Below are positions 27,765 to 36,484 of a stretch of DNA of 41,353 nt, in pieces; within the stretch, counting starts at the first letter, position 1, and the number at the start of each line of letters is the position of its first letter. Made by a program: the position numbers and the translations under genes. The notes under the pieces are model-generated. The model was given only the letters and a program-made list of their open reading frames with translations, was not told where the DNA came from and searched no databases. Location of the stretch: assembly GCA_965662365.1 (NCBI GenBank), contig CBFIHR010000034.1, positions 1 through 41,353 of the forward strand, written 5' to 3'. This DNA comes from CAWVWD01 sp965662365. Its GTDB lineage: Bacteria > Bacteroidota > Bacteroidia > Chitinophagales > Saprospiraceae.

Positions 27765-29054
27765 ATGTATCAACAAACACTTGATTATTTATACAATCAG
27801 TTGCCAATGTTTCAGCGAATTGGCGAAAAAGCACTCAAACACAAGCTGGATAATATCCAGGAATTATGTAAAATATTGGATAATCCGTATGAACAATATC
27901 CAACTATTCATGTGGCAGGAACAAACGGCAAAGGCTCAACTACACACCTTTTGGCAGCGTTATTTCAAGTGAAAGGCCTCAAAGTCGGTGTTTATACCTC
28001 ACCACATTATCGAGATTTTCGGGAACGCATCAAGATTAATGGCGAGTATATCAGCAAGGCTGAAGTTGTTGATTTTGTTGAAAAATATAAATCTCATTTC
28101 AGTGATATTCAACCTTCTTTTTTTGAAATAACCGTAGCGATGGCGTTTGATCATTTTGCTCAACATCAAGTTGATATCGCAATTATAGAAACGGGTTTAG
28201 GAGGGCGTTTGGACTCCACAAACATTATCACACCGATACTGTCCGTTATTACGAATATTGGCTATGATCATCAAAATGTTTTAGGGGATACGCTTCCGCA
28301 AATAGCCAGCGAAAAAGCAGGTATCATAAAGCCTAATGTTCCAGTTGTTATTGGTGAAACACAGGACGAAACGCAGCGAGTTTTTATTGATAAAGCGCTT
28401 GAAGTGGCCGCTCCGATTTCATTTGCGGATAGTTTTTATACCGCTGTTCCTTTAGAAAATAATGGTATAAAATCTTATTTTGAAATTCGAGAATTGGGGC
28501 ATCATAGCTTGATTTTTAATAATTTAGAATTGGACTTAGCCGGACATTATCAAGCGAAAAACTTGGTTACGGTGATTCATGCAGCCGAAGTTTTACAAAG
28601 TTTGGGTTGGAAATTTTCGGATAGTGAGATTATCGAAGCAATGGCTAACGTTAGCACCTTGACAAAGATGATTGGCCGTTGGCAAACGATCAATAAAAAT
28701 CCATTGACAATTACAGATGCAGCGCATAATGAGGACGGGATACGTCAAGTTGTCCAACAATTAGCAACGATGAAATATAATTACTTGCATATCGTTTTGG
28801 GTATGGCAAAGGATAAAGATCAATCGAAGATTTTACAATTATTACCTAAAAATGCGTTATACTACTTTTGTAAACCTGATGTTCCTCGTGGCTTAAAAGC
28901 CAATTTATTAGCCGAAAAAGCGGCAGAATTTGGACTAAAAGGCGAAGTTTACGATTCCGTCAATGAGGCTTTGCGTTCTGCAACTGGAGATGCGACGGAC
29001 GAAGATTTGATTTTTGTTGGTGGCAGTTCGTTTGTGGTGGCGGAAGTGGTATAA
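27765..29054 (+). CDS. folC: Folylpolyglutamate synthase / dihydrofolate synthase
   Basis: A 429-residue Mur-ligase-type enzyme. P-loop HVAGTNGKGSTTHLLAALF (about 50-67); TSPHYRDFRERIKINGEYI; ETGLGGRLDSTNII; and the C-terminal domain motif TDAAHNEDGIRQV. It joins glutamate to dihydropteroate or to folate using ATP, in the cytoplasm. Followed by thyA, another folate-dependent gene, 126 bp downstream on the same strand, so the two may be coregulated. The usual family motif 'DGAHN' is DAAHN here, a conservative change. Confidence 0.95.
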   Translation: MYQQTLDYLYNQLPMFQRIGEKALKHKLDNIQELCKILDNPYEQYPTIHVAGTNGKGSTTHLLAALFQVKGLKVGVYTSPHYRDFRERIKINGEYISKAEVVDFVEKYKSHFSDIQPSFFEITVAMAFDHFAQHQVDIAIIETGLGGRLDSTNIITPILSVITNIGYDHQNVLGDTLPQIASEKAGIIKPNVPVVIGETQDETQRVFIDKALEVAAPISFADSFYTAVPLENNGIKSYFEIRELGHHSLIFNNLELDLAGHYQAKNLVTVIHAAEVLQSLGWKFSDSEIIEAMANVSTLTKMIGRWQTINKNPLTITDAAHNEDGIRQVVQQLATMKYNYLHIVLGMAKDKDQSKILQLLPKNALYYFCKPDVPRGLKANLLAEKAAEFGLKGEVYDSVNEALRSATGDATDEDLIFVGGSSFVVAEVV

Positions 29055-29180
29055 ATATTTTTTGTTTTTGGAATGACAAAGAACACAATCAACTTCTCTA
29101 TTTTTGCTAAAATTGATGGAAAATCAATCACTAATTACTAATCATCCTGAGATTTTGGGACAGGTAAAATCACTAAAATT

Positions 29181-29975
29181 TTGAAAGCATATTTAGATTT
29201 ATTACAAGATATTTTGGACAATGGCGTTCAAAGAGGCGATAGGACAGGTACGGGAACAATCAGCGTTTTTGGGCGACAAATGCGTTTTGATTTGAACGAA
29301 GGTTTCCCTGTAACGACTACCAAAAAATTACATTTACGCTCGATTATTCACGAGTTACTCTGGTTCTTGCAGGGTGATACAAATATCCAATATTTAAAAG
29401 AAAATAAAGTCAGAATTTGGGACGAATGGGCAGATGAAAATGGCGATTTAGGACCAGTTTATGGCAAACAGTGGCGAAGCTGGGCTGCACCAAATGGCGA
29501 AACCATCGACCAAATTTCAGAAGTGATTCATAGTATTAAAAATAATCCAAATAGTCGCCGACACGTTGTCACGGCTTGGAATCCTGCGGATTTGCCAGAC
29601 ATGGCCTTGAGTCCGTGTCATTGTTTATTTCAGTTTTATGTCGCTGATGGCAGGTTGAGTTGTCAGTTGTATCAACGAAGTGCGGATACTTTTTTGGGCG
29701 TTCCGTTTAATATCGCTTCGTATGCCTTATTGACGATGATGATTGCTCAAGTTTGTGATTTAGGTTTGGGCGAGTTTGTTCACACTTTTGGCGATGCACA
29801 TTTGTATTTGAATCATTTGGAACAAGCGAAATTACAGCTTTCTCGTGAACCTCGTGAACTGCCAACGATGTGGATTAATCCCGAAGTAAAAAGCATTTTT
29901 GATTTCAAATATGAAGATTTTAAGTTAGAAAATTACAATCCGCACCCGACGATTAAAGCACCGATTTCTGTTTAG
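29181..29975 (+). CDS. thyA: Thymidylate synthase
   Basis: A 264-residue enzyme, exactly the classic bacterial length. It starts with TTG at 29181 (reading MKAYLDLLQDILDNGVQRGDRTGTGT). The active-site Cys is in LSPCHCLFQFYV. FNIASYALLTMMIAQV and HTFGDAHLYLNHLEQ are the other signatures, and the C-terminus ends PHPTIKAPISV as in the family. It methylates dUMP to dTMP using 5,10-methylene-tetrahydrofolate. It follows folC. Confidence 0.97.
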   Translation: MKAYLDLLQDILDNGVQRGDRTGTGTISVFGRQMRFDLNEGFPVTTTKKLHLRSIIHELLWFLQGDTNIQYLKENKVRIWDEWADENGDLGPVYGKQWRSWAAPNGETIDQISEVIHSIKNNPNSRRHVVTAWNPADLPDMALSPCHCLFQFYVADGRLSCQLYQRSADTFLGVPFNIASYALLTMMIAQVCDLGLGEFVHTFGDAHLYLNHLEQAKLQLSREPRELPTMWINPEVKSIFDFKYEDFKLENYNPHPTIKAPISV

Positions 29976-30011
29976 TATTGAACGCTGAGACGCAATGACG
30001 CAGAGTTTTAG

Positions 30012-30046
30012 ATGGAAGGTGTTTTTAAAATGCCTTCCATTTGTTT
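30012..30046 (+). terminator. Probable terminator of thyA
   Basis: Arms ATGGAAGG (30012-30019) and CCTTCCAT (30033-30040) followed by TTGTTTT. It lies between convergent thyA and the UbiA-like gene. The stretch just before it (29983-30006) has three GACGCA-like units. Confidence 0.55.
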
Positions 30047-30057
30047 TGCTGCCGAGT

Positions 30058-30960
30058 TTAACTTATTAGTACGTGAAATGCCCAGACGCATACAAATTGT
30101 AGCCACATTGTGCCATCTAATAAACCCGTAAAGTAGTAATCATCGGTTTTATCAATCGAAATGCGAATGAAAATGTAAGTGGATATTAGCGAAAGCCAAA
30201 GTCCAAAAGCGGCAAAGTAAATCGGTGAATCGGGAACGAATAAATAATTGGCGGAAGCCAAAATCAATAAAAAAATAAAGGACGCTAAAACTAATTTCAT
30301 CGTGAACGGAATGCCATAAACGGCAGGAATCGTCTTGACATTATTGTACTGGTCAACTTTTAAATCTCGAATATCGAAAGGTAAAGTAATCATAAAAATA
30401 AACACGGCTCGCTCAACGAAAATCAATACATCAGACCAACTCACCGACCTAATTTCTATAATTGGTAAAATGACGGTGACGTAAGCCCAAACGATGGCAA
30501 TGAGAAATATTTTTATCCAGTTCAAATCTCGCAAACGTAACTTTCTATTTTTCTTAAAACCTAAAAAAGGAATGACATAACCCAACGAAATCAATCCTGG
30601 CAAAACTAAGGCTAACTGCACTCGAAAACTGACCTGAAAAAAGGCGTAAATTAAGCCAATAACCGCAATCCCAGTATAAATCCAAATATGATTTTTATAG
30701 GTATTAATAATGTGAAATCGACCTTCTTTTAAAAACTTTTTGACAGAAAATAAGCCAACTAACCGATGCGAGGCATAAATAAACATCGTCGCAAAAAACA
30801 CTAAAACAGATAAGGTATCCAACTCAAATTTACCGAATAGAATTAACTGCGTTTGTGCGGTCAAGGCAACGGCTGCAACAGCAATGTAAACGTTGCTGTA
30901 AAGGAATAAATCTATTATTTTACGAATAAGAATGGTTGCAGATTGTTGGTTGTTTGTCAC
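30058..30960 (-). CDS. UbiA-like polytopic membrane protein (atypical prenyltransferase)
   Basis: A 300-residue protein with about eight to nine transmembrane helices. The second Asp-rich motif of the UbiA superfamily is present as DIRDLKVDQYNNVKTIPAVYG (about 196-216), including the typical NVKTIP sequence. The first motif (usually NDxxDxxxD, expected near residues 60-70) is absent; the corresponding loop reads ATMFIYASHRLVGLF. The family attaches prenyl chains to aromatic acceptors in quinone and heme synthesis, but loss of the first magnesium-binding motif makes activity uncertain. Divergent from the alpha/beta hydrolase gene, sharing a 168-bp gap. Confidence 0.7.
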   Translation of the reverse strand: MTNNQQSATILIRKIIDLFLYSNVYIAVAAVALTAQTQLILFGKFELDTLSVLVFFATMFIYASHRLVGLFSVKKFLKEGRFHIINTYKNHIWIYTGIAVIGLIYAFFQVSFRVQLALVLPGLISLGYVIPFLGFKKNRKLRLRDLNWIKIFLIAIVWAYVTVILPIIEIRSVSWSDVLIFVERAVFIFMITLPFDIRDLKVDQYNNVKTIPAVYGIPFTMKLVLASFIFLLILASANYLFVPDSPIYFAAFGLWLSLISTYIFIRISIDKTDDYYFTGLLDGTMWLQFVCVWAFHVLIS

Positions 30961-31128
30961 TGATTATTAGTTTTGGTGTTGTGAGCTGCGTGTTATCGGT
31001 GATCACATTCGTCACACGTCCCACAAATTTAGTGAAACGTTAGAATATTGTGACAAACAATTCAGTAAAAGGTATAAAACAAAAATTAATTTGGCTCGTT
31101 TTATAATACGTGAATTTTTATTTTTAAT

Positions 31129-32052
31129 TTGCTGCGTAAACTAAAGGAAATTTTTGTGAATAGAGAATTAATTCAAAAATATACGACGAGAGAATCCCGA
31201 TTTTTGGTATTTGATGATACCCTTATTCACTATCGAGATGAAGGCGATAAAGATGCGTTTCCGTTGTTATTGTTACACGGTGCGTTCTCGTCATTACACA
31301 CCTATAATGGTTGGACAAAAGAACTGAAAAAAGATTTTAGAATCATTCGGATTGATATGCCTGGATTCGGGTTAACTGGCCCGAATCAACGTGGTGGAAA
31401 TCATGGAATGACGATGTATAAGCGTTGTATTCTCACGGTTTTAGACCGTTTGGGCGTTGATAAATGTCATATTGCAGGTAGTTCGCTCGGTGGCTGGGTG
31501 AGTTGGGAGTTTGCAGCAGATTATCCTGAGCGAGTTGAGAAAATGATTTTGCTTGGTGCAGCAGGTTTTTTGGAACAAAGAAATATTCCGTTGCCGTTCA
31601 AAATGGCTCGGACACCGTTCGTAAGTCGAGTCGCTCGCTATGCGATTAAGCGAAAAGTATTGGTTCAGTTTATTAATCAGGTCTATTATGATAAAGCAAA
31701 AATATCGGAAGCTCTAATTGATCGATACTATGATTTGTTTACACAGGAAGGTAATTTGAAGGTGTTTTTTGAAATGGCTAATTCAAAAATACAAGAAGAT
31801 GTTCACAAATTAAATAGTATTGAAACGCCTACTTTATTAATGTGGGGAAAGCACGACGTTTGGATTCCTGTCGAAAATGCGTATCGTTTTTATCGTCGAT
31901 TACAACATTCTGAAATTTTAATTTATGAAAATTGTGGTCATTTACCGATGGAGGAATTACCTCGGCAATCGGCTAATGATGTTCGAGCTTTTTTGTCAGA
32001 TGAGGCAACGGTCGAAGCACCGAGAATTAAACGGCGTTTGGTAGAAATATAA
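31129..32052 (+). CDS. Alpha/beta hydrolase
   Basis: A 307-residue protein starting with TTG at 31129 (reading MLRKLKEIFVNREL); a GTG at 31156 is an alternative. Oxyanion region LLLHGAFSSLHTY (47-59); nucleophile elbow AGSSLGGW with Ser119; acid residue in LLMWGKHDVWIP; and catalytic His in YENCGHLPMEELP. All catalytic elements are present. The sequence resembles bacterial esterases/lyases of the MhpC type; the substrate is unknown. It starts at 31129, divergent from the UbiA-like gene. Confidence 0.88.
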   Translation: MLRKLKEIFVNRELIQKYTTRESRFLVFDDTLIHYRDEGDKDAFPLLLLHGAFSSLHTYNGWTKELKKDFRIIRIDMPGFGLTGPNQRGGNHGMTMYKRCILTVLDRLGVDKCHIAGSSLGGWVSWEFAADYPERVEKMILLGAAGFLEQRNIPLPFKMARTPFVSRVARYAIKRKVLVQFINQVYYDKAKISEALIDRYYDLFTQEGNLKVFFEMANSKIQEDVHKLNSIETPTLLMWGKHDVWIPVENAYRFYRRLQHSEILIYENCGHLPMEELPRQSANDVRAFLSDEATVEAPRIKRRLVEI

Positions 32053-32733
32053 CGCTCGATAGACTGTTTTTATCTTGCCAGAATCGTTGTTTTATGATCT
32101 TATATGGTAGCATTTTCAAAATGACGAACGGGCTTTTAGTTTTTCTTTGCTTCAGCTATTTCACCTGGCTTTTGCATCGATATTCAAAAATAAAAATAAA
32201 TTATTTATAATAAGTAATGCGTAAACCTTGTGTTTTGGGTATAATGAATTGTAATAATCGAATGACTCATTTCATTTCTTTGTAAAGTAGTAACTGTTGA
32301 TTTTCAGTATTTTATATTCATAAATTCTCTTTTTTATTAATATTCTCCTTTGCGTGAATAGTTCCCTTGATTCCTATATCAAATGCTCTTTGTGGCGATT
32401 TTAAATTTTCTAAAACTAAGGATTTTAAGGTTTTGAACCTCCTTTGTGATAGACTTACCTGATGAAGTTTTTACTTTTTTGAGATTTTTTATAATGCGAA
32501 ATACTTGATACCGGATTTTTTTTGTTTGATAAAAAGTAACACTTTCAAAAAGTAAGCGTCTTAATGTAGATTTCGTTATTTTTACGGAATAATCGAGCTT
32601 GATTAACAATATAAAATCGGATATAAGAATTAAACACATCAATATTTATATTAAGTACATATAGCATTAGAAAGACGAATTTTCTACGTTGACGTATCTT
32701 AATATTAAAGCGGAACATTAAAAAGTAAGCATT
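32053..32733. other. Gene-less region, about 680 bp
   Basis: AT-rich DNA between the hydrolase and DUF4197 genes. The only open stretch, minus strand 32379-32642 (87 codons), has low-complexity Lys/Ile/Phe composition, no signal or motif and no promoter, so I do not call it. No terminator-like hairpin was found right after the hydrolase gene. Confidence 0.45.
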
Positions 32734-33471
32734 ATGAAAAAATGGAGAACACTGGGTTTCATGACATTGATCTGCGTATCAATTAACTTCTCGTCTTGTA
32801 CGCCTGAGCAACTTGGACAAATTATTGACATTGCGACAACACCGACAGAAACGCCATTGACGCAAGAACAAATTATTGGAGGATTGAAGGAAGCTTTAAT
32901 CCAAGGTGCAGTGAATGGTGCTGCAAAAGTTTCGGCAACGGACGGTTATTACAAAAATGATTTAATCAAAATTTTATTTCCGCCAGAGGCTCAAAAAGTA
33001 GAACAAAAACTACGTGATTTAGGAATGAGTAATTTGGTTGATGACATGATCGAAAAAGTCAATCATTCGGCTGAAGATGCCGCTAAAGAAGCAGCGCCGA
33101 TTTTCAAAAAAGCTATTACAAGTATGACAATTGCAGACGCAATGGATATCTTAATGGGTGAAAATACAGCAGCAACAAATTACTTAAAACGTACAACATC
33201 ACAAGATTTATATAATGTTTTTGAACCTGTTATCGTCAAGCATTTGAATAAAAGAGGTGCGTTAGATTCTTGGACGAAAGTCGTAACTCGTTATAATCAA
33301 ATCCCTTTTGTACAAAAGGTCAATCCTTCGCTACAAGATCACGTAACGACTAAAGCTATTGATGGAATTTTCCACATGATTGCTAAAGAAGAGACGCTGA
33401 TTCGTAAAGATCCTGTTGCTCGTACAACAGACTTATTAAAGAAAGTTTTTGCGAAACAGGATAATAAGTAA
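32734..33471 (+). CDS. DUF4197 lipoprotein
   Basis: A 245-residue protein with a lipoprotein signal (MKKWRTLGFMTLICVSINFSSC, lipobox FSSC). The mature part begins TPEQLGQIIDIATTPTETPLTQEQIIGGLKEALIQGAVNGAAKVSATDGYYKND, the conserved start of DUF4197, followed by IKILFPPEAQKVEQKLRDLG and a helical domain with AADAxx-type repeats. DUF4197 proteins are widespread secreted or lipid-anchored helical proteins of unknown function. It has its own terminator downstream. Confidence 0.9.
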   Translation: MKKWRTLGFMTLICVSINFSSCTPEQLGQIIDIATTPTETPLTQEQIIGGLKEALIQGAVNGAAKVSATDGYYKNDLIKILFPPEAQKVEQKLRDLGMSNLVDDMIEKVNHSAEDAAKEAAPIFKKAITSMTIADAMDILMGENTAATNYLKRTTSQDLYNVFEPVIVKHLNKRGALDSWTKVVTRYNQIPFVQKVNPSLQDHVTTKAIDGIFHMIAKEETLIRKDPVARTTDLLKKVFAKQDNK

Positions 33472-33495
33472 GACATCGTAAAAAATAGAATTGTA

Positions 33496-33531
33496 AAAAA
33501 CGTATTATCATTGATTTGGTAATGCGTTTTT
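33496..33531 (+). terminator. Terminator of the DUF4197 gene
   Basis: Arms AAAAACGTATTA and TAATGCGTTTTT, with one mismatch, followed by T-rich sequence. It begins 24 bp after the stop codon. Confidence 0.78.
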
Positions 33532-33540
33532 CTATTTTTG
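33511..33540 (+). promoter_or_regulatory. Possible promoter for the methyltransferase gene
   Basis: TTG (33511-33513), 19-base spacer, TATTTTTG (33533-33540), 24 bases before the start codon at 33565. It overlaps the preceding terminator. Confidence 0.45.
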
Positions 33541-33564
33541 TACCTCATGAGATAAAATAAAAAT

Positions 33565-34380
33565 ATGTCAAATAAAAAATACATTCACGGTTACAGCGAA
33601 ACGGAACAGGCTCGGCTGGTGTCGCAAGGTCAGGTATTATCGCCGTTTATTTTTGATAGATTGGATTTGACTTCCGTCAAACATTTACTGGAAGTCGGCA
33701 GTGGGGTAGGAGCGATGACTTTGGCGATTTTGGAACGTTATCCTGATTTGCCGATTACGTGCTTAGAGATTTCGGCGACACAATTGGCAAAAGCTAAAAT
33801 TAATTTACCAAAATCTAAGGTTGGTACGCAAATACAATTGCAACAAACCGATGCTCGACAAATGGATTTTGAGGCAAATTCAACGTTTGACGGAGCGTTT
33901 TTGTGTTGGGTTTTGGAGCATATTCCGCAGCCAGAACGAGTGTTGTCGGAGTTGTATCGAGTGTTAGAAAAAGGGAGTCAAGTTTTTATTACAGAAGTAT
34001 TTCACAGTAGTTTACATTTGTTTCCGCATTGTCCGAATGTGATGAAATATTGGCAAAAGTGTATTGATTTTCAAGCGACAATTGACGGCGATGCAAATAT
34101 TGGTCATCGCTTAGGAAATATGTTACACGACGTTGGGTTTTCAGAAATTGACGTACGACCTTATCCGATGTTTTTTGATAAACGTCAGCCTGAAAATCGT
34201 AAAAAGATATTGACTTATTGGCATGGGTTGATGTTGTCTGCTTTGGAAAATATGCTACAAGCGAATTATTGTACGTTGGAACTGTGGCAAAAGGCAGAAG
34301 TTGAACTATTGACTTTGTTGAAGAATGACGACGCTGTTTTTTATTATTCGTTTGTGCAGGCAACAGCGAGAAAAAGTTGA
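33565..34380 (+). CDS. Class I SAM-dependent methyltransferase
   Basis: A 271-residue protein. Motif I HLLEVGSGVGAMTLAILERYP (37-57) binds SAM; ITCLEISATQLAKAK follows with the acidic residue of motif II; LQQTDARQMDF and FDGAFLCWVLEHIPQPERVLSELYRVLEKGSQVFITE are motifs III-IV in the ubiE/COQ5/Methyltransf_11 style. Substrate unknown; the C-terminal domain (FFDKRQPENRKKILTYWHGLMLSALENML) may bind it. A small-molecule methyltransferase is most likely. No terminator is evident directly after it. Confidence 0.85.
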   Translation: MSNKKYIHGYSETEQARLVSQGQVLSPFIFDRLDLTSVKHLLEVGSGVGAMTLAILERYPDLPITCLEISATQLAKAKINLPKSKVGTQIQLQQTDARQMDFEANSTFDGAFLCWVLEHIPQPERVLSELYRVLEKGSQVFITEVFHSSLHLFPHCPNVMKYWQKCIDFQATIDGDANIGHRLGNMLHDVGFSEIDVRPYPMFFDKRQPENRKKILTYWHGLMLSALENMLQANYCTLELWQKAEVELLTLLKNDDAVFYYSFVQATARKS

Positions 34381-34497
34381 TTATTGAATTATTTTTTTAT
34401 CAAAAATTAAGATTCGATATCCCCAAATATTTGGTTTTACGTTGTTCATTGATTGTTCTGTTGTACTGGCTGACGTTTATGCTTGAATTGAATGGTA

Positions 34498-34541
34498 CAA
34501 AAAAATAGTTGGAAAGTGCTTTCGATGTACTTTCCAACTAT
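34498..34541 (-). terminator. Terminator of the lamin-tail-domain gene
   Basis: Perfect 13-bp arms ATAGTTGGAAAGT and ACTTTCCAACTAT around an 11-base loop, followed on the minus strand by seven T. It lies 12 bp after the stop codon. Confidence 0.92.
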
Positions 34542-34552
34542 GACAATTCAAA

Positions 34553-36484
34553 TTAAAATTTCATAAATTTTTTAGTAATAATCGTATTATCCACATTCAT
34601 ACGAATGAAGTAAAGACCGGTGCTTAACTCTGAAACATCGATTGTATGATGGTTTTCATTCTTATTAATAATAGTTGACTTTACAATTTGACCATGTAAA
34701 GTAATGATACTTGTCTCAATTTCTGTATCGATTATTTCATTAAATAGGATATTCAACTGATCATTTACGTTTATCGGCATAATCGCAATATTATTTTTCA
34801 AGTCATTTGTAATAGTGACTATAGCAATTTTATGGTATTCAGATTCACCATCAAAATCCATTTGGCGTAAACGATAATAGTTTTCACCGTTTACCGGACT
34901 TTCGTCAACAAATGAATATTCTTGTGTTTGATAAGTTGTCCCTTTTCCTTTTACTTGTCCAATAGCTTCAAAGTACATTCCATCCGTACTACGTTCTATA
35001 TCAAAGTAAGCATTATTTTCTTCGGTTGCGGTTGCCCAAGTTAAGATGGATATTTGTGCCTGTACTGTTGCATTGAAATATAAGAGTTCAACTGGAAGAG
35101 CGGTGTTATCTGCATTTAATCTACCCGGTGAAAAATTAACAGGATTAGTGCCTATTGTCGAGTGTTTTACTAAAGCGCCCGTATAGTCAGGATTACGAGC
35201 AATAGATTGATTGTCACTGCCTTCAGAACCATAAGAAAGGCGGACTAATTCTGTTCCGCTACCGTCTTTAATAATGACATTATCACCATTATTAGTTAAA
35301 ATAATAGAACCCGAAGATGCGACTTGTGTAATACCCGAAATTCCGGTTGGCGTACCGCCTCCAAAAACCGTGATGACCTTTCCTGCCTCTACAATGGTAT
35401 TCGCCGGAAAAGTATGACGAACACCAGTATTATCCGAAAGTGTAAATCCCGAAATATCTAAATCGACTGAGTCGATATTGACAAGTTCTATAAACTCATC
35501 CTCAGAAGTATCGACAAAACCGTCACCATTTGCATCTCCGGTTGTTCCGTCAGGATCTGCTAATATTTCATTAATCACCAAAGGATATATTTCATTATCT
35601 TCATTAATAATATTAATCGTAGCTGATAAGCCATCATAATTATCATCTGATGCTAAATCATTTGTGGCTACTGTGATAGTTGTCGTTTGATCACCATCAA
35701 GATCTGTATCATCAACTCCTGTGACCGTAACTGTCTGTGATATATTATAATTAGCATTGGTAAATGTTAAAGTCATTGGAGATACTGTATTTTCATCAGT
35801 ATCGGCGCTTGATAGATTTAAAACTACATCTGTGGCGGGTTGTGTATTTAAAGTTACATCAAATGTTGCTGTCGTACCTGTTTCATTTGTGTTTCCTGAT
35901 ATTAGAGAAAGAGCGATAAATGGCGTAGTAGCAGAGACTCCTTCTACTTTGAAGTTATCTACTCCGAAATAATCTCCAGCACCATTTTGGTCAACTTTCA
36001 CCTGAAGACTTACACTGTCAGTACCGTCGGGTATATTAATCGTTTCCGTTCCATTTGCAGAACTTGTCGTCAGTGTGACTTCTGTTTGAGGAGTTCCATC
36101 GACAGAAACAGTGTAAAAAACATCGTCTCCATTATCAAATTCAAAAACATCATAATCAAAACTGATAGTCACATTATTGTATCCTGAGACAGAAATAGTA
36201 TTAAAATCGATAGTTGCAAATGTTCCATTTGGATTATCGCTATTTTCGATATCCTGTCCTCCAAAGAAGTGAGTACCATCGGTTGGAACGTTACTTAAAG
36301 AGCCTAAAGAGCTAACAATATCCCATATATCATCAGTTTGTGTCAAAGTACCTGATAGTGGACTTTGAACATAAGTCCATGTATCAGAGGGAAGACTCTC
36401 AAAACTTTGAGCCACAATAGTTACCTGCCCGAAAGATGCATAATTAATTAAAAAGCAAAAAGTAAAAGGTAGTAGATTTTTCAT
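34553..36484 (-). CDS. Secreted lamin-tail-domain protein with T9SS C-terminal sorting domain
   Basis: A 643-residue exported protein. Signal peptide 1-19 (ending NYASFGQ). Residues 20-185 form an all-beta carbohydrate-binding-like or jelly-roll module (DFDYDVFEFDNGDDVFYTVSVDG). Residues about 195-300 are a Calx-beta-like repeat (TVTVTGVDDTDLDGDQTTTITVATND). About 303-400 is a lamin tail domain (YPLVINEILADPDG, EDEFIELVNIDSVDLDISGFTLSDN). The C-terminus (from about 555, ISNI-type: DVSELSTGLYFIRMNVDNTIITKKFMKF) is a type A T9SS sorting domain, so the protein is secreted through the type IX system and anchored or released at the cell surface. Its function is unknown; such proteins are often adhesins or nuclease partners. 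Single gene with a strong terminator. Confidence 0.88.
   Translation of the reverse strand: MKNLLPFTFCFLINYASFGQVTIVAQSFESLPSDTWTYVQSPLSGTLTQTDDIWDIVSSLGSLSNVPTDGTHFFGGQDIENSDNPNGTFATIDFNTISVSGYNNVTISFDYDVFEFDNGDDVFYTVSVDGTPQTEVTLTTSSANGTETINIPDGTDSVSLQVKVDQNGAGDYFGVDNFKVEGVSATTPFIALSLISGNTNETGTTATFDVTLNTQPATDVVLNLSSADTDENTVSPMTLTFTNANYNISQTVTVTGVDDTDLDGDQTTTITVATNDLASDDNYDGLSATINIINEDNEIYPLVINEILADPDGTTGDANGDGFVDTSEDEFIELVNIDSVDLDISGFTLSDNTGVRHTFPANTIVEAGKVITVFGGGTPTGISGITQVASSGSIILTNNGDNVIIKDGSGTELVRLSYGSEGSDNQSIARNPDYTGALVKHSTIGTNPVNFSPGRLNADNTALPVELLYFNATVQAQISILTWATATEENNAYFDIERSTDGMYFEAIGQVKGKGTTYQTQEYSFVDESPVNGENYYRLRQMDFDGESEYHKIAIVTITNDLKNNIAIMPINVNDQLNILFNEIIDTEIETSIITLHGQIVKSTIINKNENHHTIDVSELSTGLYFIRMNVDNTIITKKFMKF

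Noticed and set aside
32379..32642. An 87-codon open frame on the minus strand in the hydrolase-DUF4197 gap
   Set aside because: Low-complexity Lys/Ile/Phe/Ser composition typical of chance translation of AT-rich DNA; no signal, domain or promoter.
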